Below, in pieces: positions 5,641 through 9,429 of a stretch of DNA of 9,429 nt (position 1 is the first letter of the stretch; every line of letters starts with the position of its first letter). Location: positions 1-9,429 of the forward strand of contig JAFKFF010000307.1 in NCBI GenBank assembly GCA_017307315.1, written 5' to 3'. The DNA comes from Alphaproteobacteria bacterium (lineage in GTDB: Bacteria; Pseudomonadota; Alphaproteobacteria; Micropepsales; Micropepsaceae). The position numbers were made by a program, and so were the translations under genes. The notes beneath the pieces are model-generated. The model had not been told where the DNA came from. It searched no databases and saw nothing but the letters and a program-made list of their open reading frames with translations.

Positions 5641-6702
5641 ATGCGGTACGGCAGGTTTTTTTCAGGCGCCTTGTGCGCGATCTGGCTTGTGGCGGCGGCG
5701 CCCGTTCAGGCCCAGACGCTCGACCGCCTGGATGACGACCCGAACGCCTATCCCAATCCCTACACGCAGGTGAACGATTTCCTCAAGCTGCCGGCGGGCC
5801 GCAAGATGGGGTCTTCCAGCGCGGTGGCGGTGGACAGTCAGGGCCATGTCTGGGTGGCGGATCGCTGCGGCGCCAACAGCTGCAAGGGCTCCAAGCTCGA
5901 CCCCATCATGGAGTTCGACGCCGACGGCAATTTCATCAAGGCCTTCGGCGCGGGCAAATTCCTTTTCCCGCACGGCTTCTTCATCGACCGGAACGACCAT
6001 ATCTGGGTGACCGACGGCCAGATCGGCGAGGGCATCGGCAACGATGTGCTGGAATTCGACCGCGACGGCAATCTCCTTCGCACCCTGGGCGTGCCCGGCG
6101 TGATGGGCGACGGCCAGACTTTCGTCAGCGGCGTGTACGCCTTCAACGAGCCCAATGCGGTGCTGGTCTCTCCGCAAGGCGACATCTTCGTGGCGGAAAG
6201 CCATACGCCGAACCAGGGCACCCATCGCGTCGTCCATTTCGACAAGAACGGCAAATATGTCGGCTGGTTCGGCGGCATCGGCATCGGGCTCGGCCGTTTC
6301 AACGTTCCCCACGCGCTGGCGATGGATAGCAAGGGCCGCATCTTCATCGCCGACCGCTACAACAACCGCATCCAGATCTTCAGCCAGGATGGCAAGCTGA
6401 TCGACATATGGCACCAGTTCGGCCGGCCCAGCGGCATCTATATCGACAAGAATGACATACTCTACAGCACCGATTCCGAATCGCGCACGCCGGTCGCCTA
6501 TGGCTTCCATCCCGGATGGGGTCGCGGCATCCGCCTGGGCAGCGTCAAGGATGGCATCGTGACGGCCTGGATTCCCGACATCGACCCGGAAGCCGACCGT
6601 CATATCACCTCCGGCGGCGAAGGCATCTGGGTGCATGATGGCGTCATTTACAGCGCCCAGGTCCGCCAGCAGGCGATCGTGAAATATGTGCTGAAAAAGT
6701 AA
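5641..6702 (+). CDS. Exported NHL-repeat beta-propeller protein
   Basis: This 353-residue protein starts with a signal peptide: MRYGR, then a hydrophobic core ([15 protein letters not shown]), with probable cleavage after VQA (residue 24). The mature part is a run of NHL-type beta-propeller blades, seen as repeated units of a hydrophobic AVD..G.(V/I)(W/F)(V/I)AD strand followed by (V/I).(E/H)FD.(D/N)G. Examples are [55 protein letters not shown] and [27 protein letters not shown]. About six blades fit the length, a closed propeller like that of peptidyl-glycine lyase-type NHL proteins, but I see no proof of enzymatic activity. The ATG at 5641 has GGAG 7 nt upstream and begins the signal peptide. 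An in-frame TTG at 5620 would only put charged residues in front of it. It stands alone in its direction, bounded by a divergent gene and a hairpin. Substrate or partner is unknown. Confidence 0.88.
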   Translation: MRYGRFFSGALCAIWLVAAAPVQAQTLDRLDDDPNAYPNPYTQVNDFLKLPAGRKMGSSSAVAVDSQGHVWVADRCGANSCKGSKLDPIMEFDADGNFIKAFGAGKFLFPHGFFIDRNDHIWVTDGQIGEGIGNDVLEFDRDGNLLRTLGVPGVMGDGQTFVSGVYAFNEPNAVLVSPQGDIFVAESHTPNQGTHRVVHFDKNGKYVGWFGGIGIGLGRFNVPHALAMDSKGRIFIADRYNNRIQIFSQDGKLIDIWHQFGRPSGIYIDKNDILYSTDSESRTPVAYGFHPGWGRGIRLGSVKDGIVTAWIPDIDPEADRHITSGGEGIWVHDGVIYSAQVRQQAIVKYVLKK

Positions 6703-6709
6703 GGTTTTG

Positions 6710-6735
6710 CAGCCGGATTTCACGCGATCCGGCTG
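6710..6735 (+). terminator. Strong hairpin after the NHL-repeat gene, possible terminator
   Basis: A perfect 9-base stem (CAGCCGGAT pairing with ATCCGGCTG) with an 8-base loop begins 7 nt after the NHL stop codon. No run of T follows, so termination would have to be T-tract independent; the hairpin may instead protect the mRNA 3' end. Its position right after the stop favours an end-of-transcript role. Confidence 0.5.
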
Positions 6736-6839
6736 GAACTCCCGGGCTTGGCGATGCGTTCCTTCACGGGCGCTGGCGGTGCATACTGCGCCGATATTGC
6801 GAAGCGATTTCGAGCTTTACGCTCGGCGAAGGAGTTTTC
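6736..6839 (+). promoter_or_regulatory. Leader of the gnd-zwf-pgl operon
   Basis: These 104 bases must carry the operon promoter if the preceding hairpin ends transcription. AAGGAG (6829-6834) is a strong ribosome binding site, 5 nt before the gnd ATG. I found no convincing -35/-10 pair or operator. Confidence 0.4.
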
Positions 6840-7841
6840 ATGCAGATCGGCATTGTCGGCCTTGGCCGGATGGGCGCCAATATCGGCCGCAGGCTGATGT
6901 CGAAAGGCCACAAAATCGTTGCCTTCGACCGCGAGCCCAAGGCCGTGGCGGCGTTGTCCGGCGCGACCGGCGCCGCATCGCTGAAGGACATGGTCGCGAA
7001 GCTCGATGCGCCGCGCGCCGTATGGGTGATGCTGCCCGCCGGCAAGATCACCGACGACACGGTTTTCGCGCTGGGCGACATGCTTTCATCCGGCGATGTG
7101 GTGATTGACGGCGGCAACACTTTTTACAAAGACGATATTCGCCGCGCGGCGGCGCTCCGGAAGAAGAACATCGCCTATGTCGATTGCGGCACCTCGGGCG
7201 GCGTCTGGGGCCTGGAGCGGGGCTATTGCATGATGATCGGCGGCGACAAGGCCGTGGTCGACCGGCTCGATCCCATTTTCGCGGCGCTGGCGCCGGGGGA
7301 AGGCGTCATCGCCAAGACGCCGGGCCGCGAAGGCCGCGATCCGCGGGTGCTGAACGGCTATCTGCATGCCGGGCCGGTGGGCGCGGGCCATTTCGTCAAG
7401 ATGGTTCACAACGGCATCGAATATGGCTTGATGCAGGCCTATGCCGAAGGTTTCGATATCCTGCGCGGCCGCGCCGGCGACAAGCTGCCGGAAGACGAGC
7501 GCTTTGTGCTCGATACTGCCGATATCGCGGAAGTCTGGCGGCGCGGCAGCGTCATTTCCTCCTGGCTGCTCGATCTGACCGCCATCGCGCTGGCGAAATC
7601 GCCCGACCTAAACCATTTCGAAGGTTCGGTGGACGATAGTGGCGAAGGCCGCTGGACCATCGAGGCGGCCATCGATGAAGCGGTGGCCGCGCCCGTCATC
7701 ACTTCGGCGCTTTATGCCCGTTTCCGCTCGCGCATCGAACATAGTTTCGGCGAGAAACTCTTGTCCGCGATGCGCAACGAGTTCGGCGGCCATATCGAGA
7801 GCCTGGTCCCGGCCCACAAGGCCAAGGACGAAGACAAATGA
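6840..7841 (+). CDS. gnd: 6-phosphogluconate dehydrogenase, decarboxylating, short form
   Basis: This cytoplasmic enzyme oxidatively decarboxylates 6-phosphogluconate to ribulose-5-phosphate and CO2. At 333 residues it belongs to the short-form class (about 300-330 residues), not the E. coli-type class of about 470. The Rossmann motif GLGRMG is at 7-12. The substrate and catalytic region is clear: GGNT (91-94), TSGGVWG (118-124) and the catalytic pair Lys187 and Glu194 in [13 protein letters not shown], with the same seven-residue spacing as Lys183/Glu190 of the sheep enzyme. SGEGRWT (268-273 region) is also typical. Asp30 ends the second strand of the nucleotide fold, where NADP enzymes usually have Asn-Arg-Ser/Thr, so NAD preference is likely (inference). 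It starts with an AAGGAG ribosome binding site and its stop overlaps the zwf start (ATGA), implying translational coupling. Confidence 0.95.
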   Translation: MQIGIVGLGRMGANIGRRLMSKGHKIVAFDREPKAVAALSGATGAASLKDMVAKLDAPRAVWVMLPAGKITDDTVFALGDMLSSGDVVIDGGNTFYKDDIRRAAALRKKNIAYVDCGTSGGVWGLERGYCMMIGGDKAVVDRLDPIFAALAPGEGVIAKTPGREGRDPRVLNGYLHAGPVGAGHFVKMVHNGIEYGLMQAYAEGFDILRGRAGDKLPEDERFVLDTADIAEVWRRGSVISSWLLDLTAIALAKSPDLNHFEGSVDDSGEGRWTIEAAIDEAVAAPVITSALYARFRSRIEHSFGEKLLSAMRNEFGGHIESLVPAHKAKDEDK

Positions 7842-9340
7842 GTTCGCACAGGAAGGCGCCGCCCAGTTGCGCCATCGTCATCTTCGGCGCCAATGGCGAT
7901 TTGACCAAGAGACTGATCGTGCCCGCGCTCTACAATCTGGCGCGCGGCGGGATGCTGCCCGAGCGCCTGGCGCTGATCGGAGTGGATCATAACGACAAGA
8001 CCGCCGAACAGTGGCGCGATGGATTGCGTGATTTTCTCGCCCAGACCCTCGCCAAGAGCGGAGAGAGCATCGACGACAAGCTCTGGGCCCCTATCGCCCA
8101 GGACATGATCTTCCTGAAAGGCGATTTCGAGAAGGACGAAACCTATTCGCGGCTTTCCCAATGCCTTCAGGACATCGACGGCAAGAAAAATCTGGGCGGC
8201 AATGTCCTGTTCTACCTAGCGGTGGCGGATCGCTTCTTCGGCACCATCGCGGGCAAGCTGGGCGAAGCGGGGCTGGTGCGGGAAACGGACGGCCGCTTCC
8301 GCCGCCTGATCGTGGAAAAGCCGTTCGGCCACGACCTGGAATCGGCCAAGGCGCTCAATGCCTGCCTGCTGCGCCATCTCAAGGAAGAGCAGATCTACCG
8401 CATCGACCATTTCCTGGGAAAGGAAACGGTGCAGAACATCATGGCGCTGCGCTTCGCCAACGGCCTGTTCGAGCCGATCTGGAACCGCGACCGCATCGAC
8501 CATGTCCAGATCACGGTCGCCGAATCGATCGGCACCGAAGGGCGCGGCAATTTCTACGAAAAGACGGGCGCCTTGCGCGACATGGTGCCCAATCATTTGT
8601 TCCAGCTGGTCGCCATGACCGCGATGGAGCCGCCGGTTTCCTTCGACGCCGAAGCGATCCGCGCCAAGAAGGCGGAAATGTTCCGCGCCGTCCATCCGCT
8701 CGGCCTGGGCGATGTGGTGCGCGGCCAGTATGATTCCGGCCTGATAGGCGGCCAGCAGGTTGCCGCCTACCGCAAGGAAGAGAATGTCGCCCCCGATTCC
8801 AATGTCGAAACCTTCGTCGCGATGCGGCTTCTGATCGACAATTGGCGCTGGGCGGGCGTTCCCTTTTATCTTCGCACCGGAAAGCGCCTGGCGGCCCGTT
8901 CCACCGAGATCGCCATCCGCTTCAAGCGCGCCCCTTACGCGCTTTTCCGCGAAACCCCGGTGGAGGAGCTGGATGCGGATTGGCTGATCCTGAGGGTGCA
9001 GCCCGACGAAAGCATCCGGCTGCGCTTCAACGCCAAGCGGCCCGGACCGACCATGGCGCTGGAAAGCGTGGCGATGGATTTCAAGTACAAGGATTGGTTC
9101 CAGCAGGCGCCCGCCGTCGGCTATGAGACCCTGATCTATGACTGCCTGACCGGGGACGCGACCCTGTTCCAGCGCGCCGATCAGGTCGAAGCGGCCTGGG
9201 GCGTGGTCGAACCGGTCCTGGAAAGCTGGGCGGACACCCCGCCGCGCCATTTCCCCAACTATGGCGCGGGAAGCGAAGGACCGACGGCGGCCAATGATCT
9301 TCTGGCCCGCGACGGACGCACCTGGCGGGCGATCAAATGA
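7838..9340 (+). CDS. zwf: Glucose-6-phosphate 1-dehydrogenase
   Basis: This cytoplasmic enzyme oxidises glucose-6-phosphate to 6-phosphogluconolactone, feeding the oxidative pentose phosphate or Entner-Doudoroff routes. At 500 residues it is of normal length. The nucleotide-binding motif is [11 protein letters not shown] (15-25), followed by VEKPFGHD (159-166). The signature [13 protein letters not shown] contains His191 and Lys195, and [13 protein letters not shown] contains His253. The 62-residue distance from His191 to His253 equals that between His178 and the catalytic His240 of the Leuconostoc enzyme, so the active site looks complete. The ATG at 7838 overlaps the gnd stop by four bases. 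A probable pgl begins 7 bases after the zwf stop. The order gnd-zwf-pgl makes one operon for all three oxidative steps. Neither edd nor eda is in the window, so which route dominates cannot be decided. Confidence 0.97.
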   Translation: MSSHRKAPPSCAIVIFGANGDLTKRLIVPALYNLARGGMLPERLALIGVDHNDKTAEQWRDGLRDFLAQTLAKSGESIDDKLWAPIAQDMIFLKGDFEKDETYSRLSQCLQDIDGKKNLGGNVLFYLAVADRFFGTIAGKLGEAGLVRETDGRFRRLIVEKPFGHDLESAKALNACLLRHLKEEQIYRIDHFLGKETVQNIMALRFANGLFEPIWNRDRIDHVQITVAESIGTEGRGNFYEKTGALRDMVPNHLFQLVAMTAMEPPVSFDAEAIRAKKAEMFRAVHPLGLGDVVRGQYDSGLIGGQQVAAYRKEENVAPDSNVETFVAMRLLIDNWRWAGVPFYLRTGKRLAARSTEIAIRFKRAPYALFRETPVEELDADWLILRVQPDESIRLRFNAKRPGPTMALESVAMDFKYKDWFQQAPAVGYETLIYDCLTGDATLFQRADQVEAAWGVVEPVLESWADTPPRHFPNYGAGSEGPTAANDLLARDGRTWRAIK

Positions 9341-9347
9341 GGGCGCC

Positions 9348-9429
9348 ATGAGCATCGCCGGAGAGATGGAAATCCTGCCCGATCTGGAAGCGCTGTCGGC
9401 GCGGGCGGCGGAGTTGATCGGCGACCGCA
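9348..9429 (+). CDS. pgl: Probable 6-phosphogluconolactonase, N-terminus (truncated by window edge)
   Basis: Only 27 codons are visible. The sequence MSIAGEMEILPDLEALSARA, ending AELIGDR, matches the usual beginning of Pgl/DevB proteins (a short strand, then P.LEALA..AA..I). The enzyme hydrolyses 6-phosphogluconolactone to 6-phosphogluconate, exactly the step between Zwf and Gnd. The ATG at 9348 is 7 bases after the zwf stop, with GAGGG overlapping that stop as ribosome binding site. An in-frame ATG at 9366 is an alternative start. The assignment rests on a short stretch plus strong operon context. Confidence 0.75.
   Translation, partial: MSIAGEMEILPDLEALSARAAELIGDR

Noticed and set aside
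5662..6723. A 353-codon open frame antisense to the NHL-repeat gene
   Set aside because: The product is a low-complexity AVD/DAA-rich sequence from reversed NHL codons. The plus-strand gene has a signal peptide, ribosome binding site and family repeats.
8216..9355. A 379-codon open frame antisense to zwf
   Set aside because: It is a shadow of a highly conserved enzyme gene and has no family features of its own.

Overview
The window reads as a GC-rich alphaproteobacterial chromosome. The best lineage marker is a SciP/DUF1153 protein, a cell-cycle regulator known from CtrA-bearing Alphaproteobacteria. A histidine kinase whose catalytic core resembles the PleC/DivJ/PdhS group agrees with this. 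I cannot name a genus. No tRNA, rRNA, CRISPR array, insertion sequence or phage gene is visible, and codon use looks even throughout, so this is probably core chromosome.

Layout. (1) Positions 1-399, plus strand: the C-terminal half of a CutC-family protein, cut by the window edge and possibly damaged near that edge. (2) Positions 413-5451, minus strand: four genes in one direction. In transcription order they are a DUF2127 membrane protein (5451-4927), a two-TM sensor histidine kinase (4835-2862), an 11-repeat TPR protein with a C-terminal GT9-like glycosyltransferase domain (2796-841), and sciP (748-413). (3) Positions 5452-5640: a divergent intergenic region with candidate promoter and hairpin elements. 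(4) Positions 5641-6702, plus strand: an exported NHL-repeat beta-propeller protein, followed by a strong inverted repeat. (5) Positions 6840-9429, plus strand: a compact oxidative pentose phosphate operon made of a short-form 6-phosphogluconate dehydrogenase (gnd), glucose-6-phosphate dehydrogenase (zwf, ATGA overlap with gnd) and the first 27 codons of a probable 6-phosphogluconolactonase (pgl).

How the genes work together. zwf, pgl and gnd encode the three oxidative steps from glucose-6-phosphate to ribulose-5-phosphate, so their coupling is metabolically coherent. In the minus-strand block, SciP is expected to act with CtrA. The kinase has no adjacent response regulator. The TPR-glycosyltransferase fits envelope or protein glycosylation, but its target cannot be read from the sequence.

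The most interesting signal is non-coding. The short upstream regions of the kinase and of sciP share a bipartite element, CTTCCATTAAG-N12-CTTTG, with identical spacing and similar distance to the start codon. The sciP copy also forms a near-match to a CtrA box. This suggests co-regulation of the two genes. I found no convincing undescribed multi-gene system; most of the window is ordinary core genome.
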